The position numbers were made by a program, and so were the translations under genes. DNA of 64,000 nucleotides from Artemisia argyi. Lineage: Eukaryota > Streptophyta > Magnoliopsida > Asterales > Asteraceae. Below, one piece after another: positions 1 to 12,739 of the stretch (within the stretch, counting starts at the first letter, position 1; every line of letters starts with the position of its first letter). Location of the stretch: contig CM060706.1 of assembly GCA_030686995.1 (NCBI GenBank), positions 141,135,505 through 141,199,504 of the forward strand. The letters run 5' to 3'. The notes below the pieces were generated by a model. The model saw nothing but the letters and a program-made list of their open reading frames with translations, made no database searches and was not told the DNA's origin.

Positions 1-95
<95 letters not shown>
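1..95. repeat. (TA)n microsatellite at window edge
   Basis: About 95 bases of uninterrupted TA dinucleotide, running into a short TGTG stretch. The repeat is cut by the window edge, so its full length is unknown. Confidence 0.98.
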
Positions 96-99
<4 letters not shown>

Positions 100-914
100 G
101 TGTGTGTAAATATAATATAAATATATAAATCTGTAAAAGAATTATGCCGCCTTGAGTCACGTTTTAAAAAATGTCGTGGCTCCGTTATGGCTCGTAAGGC
201 TTGACGCTTGGCTTCGCCGTCAAGTCACGCGTCACACTATTTATAACCGTACTTTATACTCTCCGTCTTATCCGTCAGATTTCATTAAAATAAATCCTAA
301 TATAAATGCCTGATTAGAAAGTGCTCTAAAATTATTGGAGCTCTTAGATTTTAAGCTTACTAAAACTCTTCACACTTGTGACTTACCATTTCGTGTGTCC
401 CCATTAGCATTTTTCCTGTTCACAAGTCAGATAAAAAGTTAGGCTGGTGACAGTAAAGAGATATCGACCGAGAATCTCGATCGATCCCATTCGATCACCA
501 CTAGTGTGGCTATTCGGTCGAGTAAGGAGAAAAAGAGATTTAAGTCGCATGTACGATCGATTGACATTTTCATTTGCTTTTAGAATTTGATCCATGTGAC
601 CGTTTGAAGTGCAAGTTTAGAGGAAAAAACAAAAAATAAAAATAAAAAATCCTACTGTTTGATTTAGAGCCGTTTGGGGAAAAAAAATATATATAAAAAA
701 AAAAAAAAAAAAAAAAAAACTTTTAAATTACCTTATAAATACACAATAAAACAACTCATCTTAACCTCAAAACCGATTTGGTGGAAGACATTTGGCATTA
801 TTATAATCTAAACTAGTTTGGTCGTTTTAATGTTATTTGAATAAGTGTTGTAATGTTTTTTATTTTATTTGAATTAATATGTAACGTTTTAATTATTAAT
901 GAAATTTGAGTTTG

Positions 915-959
<45 letters not shown>

Positions 960-1741
960 ACTTGGTCGCCCTTACTGGGGCACTGAATCGTCTGCAAGTC
1001 GCTGGAGAGAGAAAACTGACATGATAGGGAAAAGTAAGGGGATTGAATCCCCTTAGTGTGTGCAGCCTTAGTATTCATATTGGAACTTTTGCATAAAGTT
1101 AATATTAAGTATTACTAACATACTCGGAAATTAAGACGCAATTGTTGAAATATCGCTACATCAATATGGCTGGTGTCGATTATTATGACAATCGAGCTAT
1201 TTTAGAAAACATTGCTTTTGTTATTCATATAGTGGTTTCTATTTTTTATGTTTTTCATATGTTTCTAATTATACATATGTCATTTTATATTTTATAATTA
1301 CACTTTATAACTATTTTTTTAGACATTTTTAAAAAATAAAAATTACATTGTAGCTAAAACTACCAGTCAACAGTCAACAGTTAACAACAAACAATTTAGG
1401 ATTTATCAACTTACAGTTATAAATTCTAATTTGTATACTATCTGTACAAATTTTATGTCAAGTCAAATTTAGAATTATACTTTACGGATGTTTGTATATT
1501 GGAATACAAAAAAGTGCATACTTTGTTTCTGACCAGGGTTTTTAATATATTGGTCAACTATTAGACTAATGCTAGTGGTGCCACTTTCTCACCCAAGCAA
1601 CCCCGCCACATTAGCGCCACTTCAGATTTCTCTCTCCACAACTCCACCCCAACCACAATTAGCTAATGGTGACCACAAAAGCAACCCTATAATTTTTTTT
1701 TTTTTTTTTTTTTTTCTAATAAATTAAAATTTCATGCAATA
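96..1741. other. Intergenic DNA, no gene seen
   Basis: AT-rich sequence with A-tracts near 690-718 and 919-955. The second follows a T-rich stretch ending in 'taatgaaatttgagtttgtg', which looks like the polyadenylated 3' end of a retroposed element. A T-tract lies at about 1692-1715. Reading frames are short and show no recognisable domain. Confidence 0.6.
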
Positions 1742-3803
1742 TCTATTACCTATATTATAAGTAAGAGGCTTTATGTTACTGTGGAGGCTTCAAAAAATTA
1801 CACATCATCTTCCAAAAATATGACATGTGGCGTTGAAAAGCTAAATACCCTCTCTCATTTACCTACTCTTTTATTCACACAAGCTTCTTCATTTACCTAC
1901 TCTTTTATCTCAAAACACACCTTTAATTTCAACCTCACCACTCCATCTCTATTCTCTTCTTACTGCTTTGAACTAGCAAATAAGTCGAGCACCAAGTATA
2001 ACTTTGACATTCTCTTCTTTCGTATTAGTGTCGGATCTTTTGAGAGTTTTTATCCCTTTCTCATCTTTTCTTTTTAGATCTATAAAAATACATGGATTCA
2101 TATCTTTATTTGTGAGTTTTTATCCCTTTCTCATCTTTTCTTTTTAGATCTATAAAAATATATGGAAGATGTTGCACTTGTTTCGGTTGGTGAGGCAACC
2201 GAAACTTTGAAAAGTTTGCCCTGCGACGCGTTGCTTGTGGCCTGGCTAGCGGGGGAGACGCGTCGATTTGCTCGGTTGTGGTCACCCTCCAACGCCCATT
2301 AGCATTAGTCTTAGGATGCCCACAATGGTGGAGTGTGAACCTGTGAGACATCCAGGTCACGCACTACGCCATTGTGGTAGTGCGAACTCACGCGTGACTG
2401 CGTGAGGAAGGCAAAACCAGGGGACGAACGGTGAGTTGCTCAGCTTTCATATATTGTGTGTTATGGGCCTCTAAGGTATTTTTATTGTTAAATATTTGAT
2501 TTGAGAGTGTGTGTGAGATATTTTGTAGGATATATTTATATAAAGTGGATATTTTATTAAAATGTAAATGAGTGGTGACCATTATGGGTAAAATGTGAGA
2601 GAGAGTGATGGAGTTAAATGGAGGGAGAAAGCTGAAGTGGTGTTGAGGTAGAAAGAAAGGCGGTATGACCATTGTGAGTAGTTTTAAAGGGCTTATGTTT
2701 TAATAGCACTTCATGTTGTATAAGAAACTTCTTAACTAAATAGTTGTGGGTTTAAGTTCCGATTAAGACATATAAGTATGAAATAGTTAGTTGCTGCTCA
2801 AAAAATAAATAAAATAAAATAAAAATCAATTGGTCGACCATGATTTGAGTCTATCGCCACAGACACAATCCAGGTAAAACCTTCCTTTTAACTTTTAATA
2901 AAGTTGGCGTGACAACTTTAGGTTCTTTTGAAGCGTGAATCATTTGCATATGCAAATAGATATTTAATTTTAGGTTGATATATGCGTGCGATCATACGTG
3001 TCTTCAAATAAATACTTAGTATTTTGAATTTAGGTCATAAAATAGTCATATATTTACCTTCGTGTCCCGCCTTAATACCTTAACTAAAAAGTGTTCCATT
3101 TTTGATACAAACTTTCAAAATTTGTTCCAATATACACATTGCAATTTATTTATTTATTTATTTTTTACGTTTTTTCTCTTTTGAATATTTACCGTCCGCG
3201 TCGTCTTTTTGTCTTATCTAGCATTCATGCCAGCTACAAAAAGTGTTACTGATAATATAAATTATAGCAAGATATATTAGTATTTGTGATTTTTAGACTT
3301 TAATTTGTTCAATTTAAACGTAACATGTAATTCGGGATTCATACTTTAAATTTTAAAGATTTGTTAATTGTACTACGTTTTATAGGATTTTTTTCTTTAT
3401 AAAACGATGTATCTTTTATATAATAAAACAAAACCCTTATTAGGAATTTTCCATTTCAAAAAAATCAATTCATACCTTATTTAGTAATAATTGTATTTAA
3501 AAAAAATATTTTCTTATTAGTTAACATTTTATATTTATCAATAACACACGTAGAAGATAAATACAAAAAATATAGATAAGATACAATTAACACAAGTAGA
3601 AGATAAATACAAAAAATATAGATAAGATGCAATTAATAATAGGATTAAAATTTTTAAATAATTATCTTTAATAATAAAAAACTATAATTAAACATCATAA
3701 ATCAAACAAAACAAAGATTAAATTATTTATTTTTTAATAAATAAAAATATATGATTAAAAAAATTAAAAAAAAAACCCGCGCGTGCGCGGACATTATAAC
3801 TAG
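1742..3803 (+). mobile_element. Candidate non-autonomous Helitron (2.06 kb)
   Basis: The left end follows an A and begins TCTATTACCTATATTATAAG. The right end has a GC hairpin (CCGCGC-GT-GCGCGG, about 3777-3790), ten AT-rich bases, then CTAG followed by T. This is the canonical Helitron layout: 5' TC, 3' hairpin plus CTRR, insertion between A and T. No RepHel protein is visible. Inside is a near-perfect 48-base direct duplication (about 2046-2093 and 2112-2160). The two ends are 2 kb apart and could belong to different elements, so the 3' end is surer than the full span. Confidence 0.55.
2046..2162. repeat. Tandem duplication of ~48 bp
   Basis: The segment starting 'gagtttttatccctttctc' and ending 'gatctataaaaata' occurs at about 2046-2093 and again at 2114-2160, almost without change. 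The separating bases are 'catggattcatatctttatttgt'. It lies inside the candidate Helitron. Confidence 0.85.
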
Positions 3804-3953
3804 TATGATAAAGACATAAAACATATATGGTAAAAAAATTACTGTATGCATATCGGAACATTATTTGAAAGTTTGTAACAAATAATGAAACATTTTCTAG
3901 TTAAGGTACTAAGGCGGGATATGATGATAAGTACATGATTATTTTATGACGTA

Positions 3954-4002
<49 letters not shown>

Positions 4003-5030
4003 CTTATAAACCATAAAGATATTTTTAGATATTAAATGCCTTAAAATTCAACATTACCAATTTTATTGCTAAAGGTACAAGTAATTTAAACACAATTAAA
4101 ATTTAAATGTCTTAAAATCCAGCATTACAAATTTTACTATTAAATGTAGAAGTAATTTCTAACACATATCCTAACACTAAATACATTAAATAGATAAAAT
4201 TAATACTTTTATTAAGACACTCCTCAATCAACAAGATACTAATCTATTAGAGTAGCGGGTACCTAGCGTTTTCGCTGGTGTTATCCCGGAAAACGCAATG
4301 GGACGGCGCAGCCACGGTACCGTGGCTTGCGTTTTCGCGTACTGAGCCGTCGTGACCAGCCCACATCGTCCCGGAAAACTAAACCGGATGGCACCATATG
4401 GTTCGGGTGTACCGGGAAGAAACCAAACAAGTGTTTGTGTGTAGTTCGTTTTTTGTTTTGGGAAGAAAAAAATTTGTGTAAGGATTTTGTTGGTAGTTGA
4501 GTTTCATTAGAGAAAGAAGGGTGTTACGTATATAATTAAGGTTTGGTTTGGGCTTTTATTAAATTTAGGCTAAAAACTTTTTCTATCTTAATTTTGGTTG
4601 CACTGTACAAACAAGTTCATTGATATAACATGATTTTATTGTAATATTTTTTTAATTGACATAATATGATTTTTCTAGGTAAAATGTTGGGCTAAACATT
4701 TCGTAAGGTCCGAAAATTTAAAGGTGATTATGCTGAAGGAAAGAATCAAGATTTTTTTTGGTAGCTTCGATTAACAGAAAATGGAATTAGTATTAACTAA
4801 AGTTATTGTTATTTTTAAATTAATTGTTAAAAGAAAATATGGCCGCATAACATCACATTACCAGAAAATATAGTCACAGGATAGCTGCCATTACGCCACG
4901 CGAATACCTTGCTAGTAATATTTTAACAATAAATGTAATATAATATTTCGTAGCTAAAATATCAAGCTCTGAGAACATATGCGGTATACTCTGCAAACCA
5001 ATATAAGGCACACTAATAATAAAACACTCA
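3804..5030. other. Intergenic AT-rich DNA with T-tract and a GC palindrome
   Basis: No coding region seen. It contains a ~42-base T-tract (about 3958-4000). An unusually GC-rich island at about 4255-4400 is centred on the perfect palindrome GCCACGGTACCGTGGC (about 4312-4327), flanked by inverted 'gcgttttcgc'-like segments. The island may be a small hairpin element. Confidence 0.5.
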
Positions 5031-5281
5031 GACCCCGTTTGGTTCTTTGTAATCGGACGTAATTTGATGTAATTGTAATTTGATTACATTACATAGGGTG
5101 TTTGGTTTGCATAATGAATGTAATTGTAATTCAAATTACATTACGTAGGCTATTTGGTTTGCAATGTAATTGTAATTCAATATTTCCAATTACATCAAGA
5201 GAGGGAATTTAGATTACATAGCAAGTTGGATGGAAAGTTTTGAATTACGTTGTAATTCAGTATTTTATAATTCAAAGCATC

Positions 5282-5282
5282 A

Positions 5283-5327
<45 letters not shown>

Positions 5328-5568
5328 TAATAAATAATATTATTTATTTATTATTATTATTATTATTTAATAAATATTATTATCATTATTTTATTATTTA
5401 ATAATATTATTATTTTATTAATGTTATTATTATATTATTATCTTATTATTATTAAATAAATATTATTATTTATTTATTTATTAATTATTATTATTTTATT
5501 AATTGTATTATTATTTTATTGTTATTATTAATATTATATTATATTATTATAATATTATTATTTTATTT

Positions 5569-5599
<31 letters not shown>

Positions 5600-5660
5600 T
5601 AGTATTATTTATTATTATTATTATTTTATATTATTATTATAACTATTTATATTATTATTT
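5282..5660. repeat. Compound (TTA/ATT)n microsatellite
   Basis: About 380 bases composed nearly wholly of TTA, TTATTTA and ATT units with no C or G runs. It sits inside the Tourist-like element. Confidence 0.95.
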
Positions 5661-5803
5661 TTTCTGAATTACATTACATTGCGAGTCAACCAAATACAAT
5701 GACATATTTCATCAATTACAATTATAACACATTACAATTCTAACATATTCAAATTCTTTGAATTATAATTTATTCAAATTACAATTACTTCAAAAACATT
5801 ATG

Positions 5804-6177
5804 TAGAGGTGGCAATTTGTGCCCAAAATTAAAAAAATAGGCTAAATGGACAAATTTTTAAAAGATTTGAGTACATTTGGTCCCCCTCTTTTTTTTGAAA
5901 TGGGCATATATTGCCCATTTGGAAATTAAATGGGCAAAATGAGCACATGTTTTTCTCTCGCATTAAATTGTTTTGAATGAAAAACTTATGAATATAATAT
6001 ATTTAGTTACTTAAATATAAATGAGATGTTACGTTTGAGTAATTTTTTTTTTGTTGTTTTAGGTCTTTTTTAAGACGATTCGTATAACATGCGCCCGTTT
6101 AGCCCGTGCCCGTTTAGCCCATAGTCCGTTTAGCCCGTAGCCCGTGCCCGCCCGGTCCGCCCGTTTTGCCACCTCTA
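5804..6177. mobile_element. hAT-type MITE with 8-bp TSD (nested)
   Basis: Inverted termini TAGAGGTGGCAA and TTGCCACCTCTA are flanked by the exact 8-base duplication ACATTATG (5796-5803 and 6178-6185). TAGAGGTGGCAA-type ends with 8-bp TSDs are characteristic of hAT MITEs. The right half carries a degenerate array of 'gcccgtttagcccgt' units (about 6090-6165). The element is nested in the older Tourist-like element. Confidence 0.9.
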
Positions 6178-6285
6178 ACATTATGCGAACCAAACGCACT
6201 CTCAATGTGTTTCAAATTCAATCTTCATATTTCTTTTTGCTTTGTCGCAAATTAAATGTTGAGTTTTAAATTTTAACAGGTCAAC

Positions 6286-6475
6286 ATGTTTATAGATATA
6301 AAAATAATATCCCGTAGCTTATTATCACATAATATAATGATTGTAACTTTATGAAAATAAGAAACTCAACTAAATTAAAAAAATGTTTATAGATATTAGT
6401 AGCTTATTATTGCCTAATTTAATGATTGTAACTTTTATGAGAATAAGAAACTCAACTAAATTAAAAAAATGTTTA
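6286..6475. repeat. Tandem ~90-bp repeat (third copy resumes at 7182)
   Basis: A unit running 'tagatattagtagcttatt...aactcaactaaattaaaaaaatgttta' is present in diverged form at about 6293-6384 and again at 6390-6475. A third copy resumes at 7182 after the Helitron at 6476-7181. The array records the uninterrupted insertion site of that Helitron. Confidence 0.85.
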
Positions 6476-7181
6476 TCTATACTACCTATAAAGCAAAAAT
6501 AGTGAAAAGGTGAATGTGAAAAGTCAAGAAAGTGAAAAGTGAAATGTTGAAAAACGTATATAAGGAAATATTGAAATGCATTTAATACTCTTATTAAAAT
6601 ACCCCATTACTTAAAAGTACAATGATTTATTCATATTGTACAACCAATTAAAACAATTAATACAAATCACAAACCGGGTTGACCCGGGACGCTTCAAACC
6701 CGACGGGTTGAACCGGTTTAATTTGACCCGTTTTCGACCTAACCTAGCATGTTGACCCGGTTTAACTCGACCAAATTTTCGACCGGAACGGTTCAACCGG
6801 TTGAACCACCCGGGTCGAACCGGGTTTCAAAACATTATTTTTAATTCCCAAATCTTCAAACTTTTATTACTTTTCATTTATAACCAATTAATACAAATCA
6901 CAAACCAGGTTGACCCGGGACACTTCAAACTCGCCGGGTTAAACCGGTTTAATTTGACCCATTTTCGACCCAACCTAGCAAGTTGACCCGGTTTAAATCG
7001 ACCAATTTTTCGACCGGAACGGTTCAACCACCACCCGGGTGGAACCGGGTTTCAAAACATTATGTTTAATTCCCAAATCTTCAAACTTTTATTATTTTTC
7101 ATCTACAACCTAGAAATTTTTTTTATCAATAAATTATCTATCGCTATAAAATCCCATTGCTATGCACGGGTACTCGTCTAG
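6476..7181 (+). mobile_element. Non-autonomous Helitron (706 bp), precise boundaries
   Basis: It starts TCTATACTACCTATAAAG after an A and ends with a small hairpin region and 'cgggtactcgtCTAG' before a T. The neighbouring tandem repeat preserves the uninterrupted site 'atgtttatagatatt' (about 6384), which matches the join of the two flanks here with no duplicated base. That is the Helitron A^T insertion signature. Internally it has two ~230-bp tandem copies rich in 'gggttgacccggga' and 'accgggtttcaaaacatta' motifs (about 6657-6886 and 6887-7110). No protein is encoded. Confidence 0.88.
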
Positions 7182-7588
7182 TAGATATTAATAGCTTATT
7201 ATCGCCTAATATAATGATTGTTACTTTATGAAAACAAGAAACTCAACTAAATTAAAAGAAGAAAAGAAAAAAGAGTGACTTATTTAATGTAGGAAAGTCA
7301 GCCTTTCCTTTGTGTTAAAAAAGAACCAAACACCAAGATTCACGCGCCACCACCGAGGTGTTAGATATCTTAATCTCTGTCAAGTAACCAAGCATGTCTC
7401 ACTGTCACCTTCACTAATTAATCTCACCCATTTTATTACTAATATTTTTTTATTAAAAAAAAAAAAAAAAAACTCTCATCCTCCACTTCTAGAGAGAGAG
7501 AGAGAGAGAGAAAAAAAAAAACAAAAAACAAAAAAACATAAACATATAAGTACAAAAGTATCCATCTAAGTGTGTGTTTGTGATCTAA
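7182..7588 (+). promoter_or_regulatory. Upstream region and 5' UTR of the RRT-like gene
   Basis: This holds the third copy of the ~90-bp tandem repeat, then the presumed promoter and leader of the gene starting at 7589. A (GA)n tract at about 7492-7511, followed by A-rich DNA, is typical of plant 5' UTRs. No convincing TATA box could be fixed. Confidence 0.45.
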
Positions 7589-10500
7589 ATGAAAGGAGAT
7601 GTTGGAGGAAAGATGGTAATGAAGTCAAAGCTGAAATGGGTTGGTTTAGTTGGCCTTGTTCTTTCTGCTTTATCTCTTTTTACTCATTTTCTACTTGCTA
7701 GATATTCATATTCAGACAGTAATAATCTTACTACTGAGTACCAAACTGTTACTACTATCTTTTCTTGGAGGCCTGTTTTTGAGACTAATGCTGTAGATCT
7801 TTCACCCACTGTAAGTTTTTTGAACTTGACCCATTTTCAAGATCTTGTTTTTTAGTCATAATTTTGTGTTTTTTTGCTGAATCTTGGTTATGGGGTTGGG
7901 ATGAGTGTGAAGGGTGTTTTGATTAGCTTGTTTTCAGGGTTTATGGGCTTATTTGAAAGTGGAAAAGCTCATAAGTACACTTGTTCTTGCTTATGAGTTT
8001 CTCAAGTTGAGCTTATGGACTTGAAAAAAGTGAGCTTATGAGCTTTTCCAATATCAAATAAGCTCATAAGCCCGGAAAATAAGCTAATCCAAACATCCCT
8101 GAAAAAGGGATATTTAGTGTTTGTTTACTTAATGTTTGCTTTTTTGTTTGTTTGTTTGTTTGTTTGTTTGTTATGGGGTTTTGATAATTTGAGAGGAAAC
8201 GTTGTTAATTGTGTGATTTGATTTGTTGTGCAGAGTAAATTGTATAGAAGATTATGGGGACCAGTTAGGCGTCTTGATTCTTTACAACCACATGCTAAAC
8301 CTAGAGAACACTATGCAGGTTTGTTTATTTTGTGAAGCTATGCTTATTTTGCCCAACCCATGATTGATACTTTTGTAGGTTACTTGAATTATGTTTTTTA
8401 AGTTTTTGTAATTTGGATAGACATATAGAATGCATAGAATTTTGTAGTGTTTAAACTTTAAATGCTTTTTGTGACAAATGCTTTAAGGCTTGAAAATATT
8501 GATAGTGTCTTGGAATGCAGAATTTTGTGTTTGTTTTGCGGATTTGAGCCACAAAATTAAGGTTACCTTTAGGGTTTTGAGGTGCATAGATCGATATAGT
8601 ACAATTGAATATGCTTCTAGTCAATCAGGGTAATGCTGAACTAGATTAGTTGTAGTTCTAGTTTCAAACATTGGTCATGAAAAACCACAGTCCAATTCTG
8701 CAGTCTGTAAAATGGACAAATGGTTAGGAATGTCATCATGATATTGGTTTGATGATTATAGATGCTTTGGAGTATATAATCAAGTTGTGGACTATTTTAA
8801 TTGATGTTCTATATTTTTTTCTTTATCAGTTCCAGTTTCAGAATCAGATAGATTTATTTTTGTACGGATACGTGGAGGCTTTCACGAGATTAGGAGCTCG
8901 GTGAGGATATTTTTCAACACCATCAAATGTAACATGATTTACTTGTTTGTTTTTCTGCTTTAAACGGTCATCCTTTTGTAGATATGTGATGCTGTTGTTA
9001 TTGCTCGGCTTCTCAATGCTACACTTGTGATTCCTGAAATCCAGTCAACCACAAGTAGCAAGGGAATCAGGTCTGTTCTATGATTGATCTTATTAAAATT
9101 GGTTAAAATGTTTCTATTCATAAATGTAAACACCAATGTATTCGTCTCATTGCAGTGCTCAGTTTAAGAGTTTTGCTTACCTTTACAACGAGGATCACTT
9201 TATGTCAGCATTAGCGAATGATATAACAATAGTTAAAACCCTTCCTAAAACCCTCAAAGGAGCTAGAAGAAAAAAGGAAATCCCTTCATTTAAAGTGTTC
9301 AATTCACAATCTCCCTATTATTATTTACATCACGTTCTCCCAGTTTTAAAACGACACTCTGTGGCCGAACTTGTTGTATCTGACGGTGGATGCTTGCAGG
9401 TACTTGCGTTACTATATTTTGATTTTTTCACATTGACTATGAAATACTTTTGACCTTTCTGCTTACAAGCATATCTATAAGTTTTCTTTGTTACAAAATA
9501 TTCTTTTCTGATAAATTTGAAGTTCACTTTTCTGTGATTTATGGTGCATTTCTGAAGGCAATTCTACCTCCAGATCTTGAGGAATATCAGCGATTGAGAT
9601 GCCGTGTTGCATTTCATGCTTTAAGCTTCCGACAAGAGGTCCAGGAATTGGCAACCAAAATTTTACTTAGGTCAGTCTTCACCTTATTTAGGGTATAAAT
9701 TTGCAGGTTGGGTGTATATGTAAACACCTATTTATCTTTCTGTTCAAAATTTTATAGATAATTGTATGTGTTTGAATATGATGATGAAGCTATACTATTA
9801 CAAAAATGATTTAACTTTCTTTAATAAAGCAATTTGTGAGGTTTCTATGCATTTGAGTACAATTCAGACGACTGTCAACACTTTGACCAGTTTGTTCAAT
9901 TTTCATTTTAGTTAAATCTATTTGACCCCGTTAGAGGTGAACTTAAATACTGGCCATCCATTATTTTAAATCGTTCGTGATTTGTGGTCTTCAGGTTAAG
10001 GGCTCCAGGGAGGCCATTCATAGCATATGACCCGGGGATGACAAGAGATGCTTTAGCATATCATGGTTGTGCCGAGCTTTTCCAGGTACTTGATTGACTT
10101 ACTCCTACTGATTTTTTCCTTAAAAAAACCACTATATACACTTTCTAAAGTAGCAATGTATTTTAGTGTTTTGACCTCTGATGCTTTTTCTTGTATGTGT
10201 GTGTATGAAGGATGTTCATACTGAACTTATTCAGCACAGACGGTTATGGATGCTAAAACGTGGAATTGTCAAAGGCAATCTTACTGTGGATTCAAATGCA
10301 CAACGTCTAAATGGTTCTTGTCCACTTATGCCAGAAGAGGTAAATATTTGAAAATTTATTTTCTTTCAGAAACCATAGTACTAAAACTCTAAAAGTTTGG
10401 CATTTCTTGCAGTAATAAAAGAGCGCCCAATAAGATATCTTTTACATTCCTATGAGTTATTTTGGTATTTTCCATATTAGTTAGTGACTGCAACAGAGAA

Positions 10501-12739
10501 ACAAGTATGATGGTTTATGGTTGATCATATTTTATTGAATAGTTATCAATTGCTGGAGTAAACGAGACTTTATTAAGGTAAAAAATATATTAAAAAACGA
10601 ATAGAATATTAGTAGGTTTGAAGATCTTTAAGACAACTGGACTCCCATAACAATTTTGTAATTATACAAGGAAATCTCAGGAATTCTAATCACTTGTGTT
10701 GAGTATATGGCCATGCATAAGGACAGTATCAATTTTTTGACAATAATAGTCAGGTGTGTACCTTTTTGACAAGTGACTTCCATTTTTACAGATTGGTATA
10801 ATTCTACGTGCATATGGGTATTCATGGGACACAATAATCTACATATCCGGAGGTGAAGTCTTCGGTGGTCAAAAGAAACTAATCCCATTACACGCAATCT
10901 TCGAAAACGTAGTCGATAGGACATCCCTTACAACACCTTGGGAATTAAACAAAATATATGGCCGTGAAGCCAATCTTGTTGACAAATATCCAAAAGCTCC
11001 ACCATCCGCAGAAAAGGAAATGAAATATGAAGCATGGAAAACATCAGGCCAACGCCCACGTCCACTACCACCACCTCCCGCCAGGCCAAAGTCCTATCAT
11101 ATTGAAGGATGGTGGGGTTGGGTGGCTGAGAGTGATAATGAGCCTGAGAGTACGGTCATTGAGTTGAGGACTAATGCTCACAAGCTGCTATGGGAAGCAA
11201 TTGATTACATGGTGTGTGTTGAAGCTGATGTTTTTGTTCCTGGTTTTGATCGTGATGGTAAAGGAAGGCCTAGTTTTGCAAGTTTGGTGATGGGGCATAG
11301 ACTATATCAGTCTGCTACAGCTAAATCTTTCAGGCTAGACAGGTAATATTCCTTCCAAGAAACTGTTATCTTTTAATGTTTCTGGATTATTTAGATGACT
11401 ATAATTGCAATCTTTAGTCTCTATAAATAGGACTGGAGCTAATTTGTGGTAATAGCGATAAACACCTTACGTATGATTAGCAAAAAAGAGGTATCCTGCA
11501 ATGATGATAACTGGTAACTAAAAGTAATTTATCTTAGGGTGCGTTTGGTATGGGTATATGGGAATGGGGTTATGGGTTTCATAGTGATTAAAGGTGTTTG
11601 TTTAGTGGGCCCATGAATGAAATGAGTATATCATTATCATAGATTCATTACCTATCAATTTGGTGTCTATGAAATCCATTCCCTGGGCCCCTCCCTTTTT
11701 CACTACAAAATTCTATTATCTATACACTTTTTCATAGCATATTTTGGCATCCAAATATAAACAATCATAATGATACACTTTTTCATATTCATTGTCATTC
11801 TACCCCATACCAAATCTGATACCCATTGTGATTTCGAGCAACAAACTAAACGTCCCATTAGAAAATTTACCAGGCAATTGTATAGTCATGTGATGATTCC
11901 ATTCTGGAAGTTGACTATTAGGTAAATGTCTAAACCCATCGATAACCAGTTATTTACCAAACACCTAACAAAGATAATGGTCAAGTAAGTAGGTTTATCT
12001 TGAAATTTTGGCACAAAAGTTAATATTGCGATTATGTGTAGATGTTAACCATTCTATCTGACCTAAAAGGGTTGTAAATCTGCGAAAATGTTGACGATTC
12101 CTTCTGTTCGATTACGAAAGCAATTTCTGACTTTAAAGTCAATTTCATAAATGGTTAACTATGACAAACAAGGGGTGTCAGAAAAAGAAAAGTTAAGTAT
12201 ATGGTTGACAATTAATCAGATTTAAACTTGCTAACCGATATCTTGCTCTCAGGAAAGAGATTGCAAAGCATATGGAAGATATTAGTGACAATCTGTATGA
12301 GGTCAACCAGACCTGGGTCAAATCCGTGAGAAGCCACCTAAACAAAAGCTTACTCGATGGATTAACCGAAGAATCAAAAGTATCGAAGTCATTATCTTTT
12401 CTGTCATTCCCAGTGCCTGAATGTTCTTGTCTGAGATCTGAGTCGAAAGGAGCATCATCTCGTGCATCCACTTCCCAACTTCCTGCTGGTCTCAAAGTGG
12501 CACGTCCATGTCCTGCTTGGATGGGTAAAGATGTAACTTCACGTCCTGGAGAAAAGGAAAGTGAAGATGATCTTGATGACGATGATTTGGGACCTTTTAG
12601 TTTGTTTTTCCGACCAATTGATGGTTCTAGTAACAAGAATAGTGTTAGTAGTGGTGGCAGAAGTGGCGGAGAGATGATGAGCAGCAAAGAAGAGACTCAG
12701 ATGGATGACCAAGAGGAAATGGAGGGCGGCGATCGATAA
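7589..12739 (+). CDS. RRT1: RG-I rhamnosyltransferase-like protein (GT106, 'O-fucosyltransferase family')
   Basis: Predicted Golgi type II glycosyltransferase that adds rhamnose to the rhamnogalacturonan-I pectin backbone. Exons: 7589-7810, 8234-8318, 8830-8900, 8982-9070, 9156-9399, 9558-9670, 9995-10085, 10211-10339, 10792-11342, 12253-12739. They join in one frame to 693 aa with GT-AG splice sites throughout. A single membrane anchor lies at residues ~16-38 after a short basic N-terminus. The family motif GGFHEIR is at ~118-124, and later stretches include YDPGMTR, LMPEEVGI-like and FDRDGKGRPSFASLVMGHRLYQ. The C-terminus is acidic and serine-rich. By recall the sequence matches Arabidopsis At5g15740 (RRT1) over its full length. 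Many databases call the family 'O-fucosyltransferase', and donor specificity cannot be read from sequence. Introns 1 and 9 host MITEs. Confidence 0.93.
7912..8099. mobile_element. Hairpin MITE in intron 1 of the RRT-like gene
   Basis: Near-palindromic 188-bp element. The left end GGGTGTTTTGATTAGCTTG pairs with the right end (reverse complement GGGATGTTTGGATTAGCTTA), and inner arms repeat 'aagctcataag' motifs. TGAA flanks both sides. It resembles Tourist-type MITEs in plant introns and carries no coding capacity. Confidence 0.7.
11537..11856. mobile_element. Candidate Tourist-like MITE in intron 9 of the RRT-like gene
   Basis: The left end 'gggtgcgtttggtatgggtat' and the right end 'atacccattg...aaactaaacgtccc' are imperfect inverted repeats. 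'accccataccaaat' near the right also pairs with the left arm. The target duplication is unclear (TTA on the left, ATTA one base off on the right). Confidence 0.5.

Larger units (their letters stand above)
5031..6198. mobile_element. Tourist/PIF-Harbinger-like MITE, interrupted
   Basis: The ends are inverted: left 'ccccgtttggttctttgtaa', right '...gcgaaccaaacgca' (reverse complement TGCGTTTGGTTCGC). The subterminal parts repeat 'gtaattgtaattcaaattac' motifs in both orientations. The interior is swollen by a long ATT/TTA-rich microsatellite tract and by a nested hAT MITE. No transposase is present. The exact ends and target duplication are not resolved; 'CACTC' flanks both sides imperfectly. 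Confidence 0.5.

Noticed and set aside
1..95. TA repeat as a centromeric or telomeric feature
   Set aside because: Plain dinucleotide microsatellite; no TTTAGGG units or satellite monomers nearby.
12193..12687. 164-codon minus-strand frame opposite the last exon of the RRT-like gene
   Set aside because: Antisense shadow of a Ser/Asp-rich exon; no family resemblance, and the plus frame is clearly coding.
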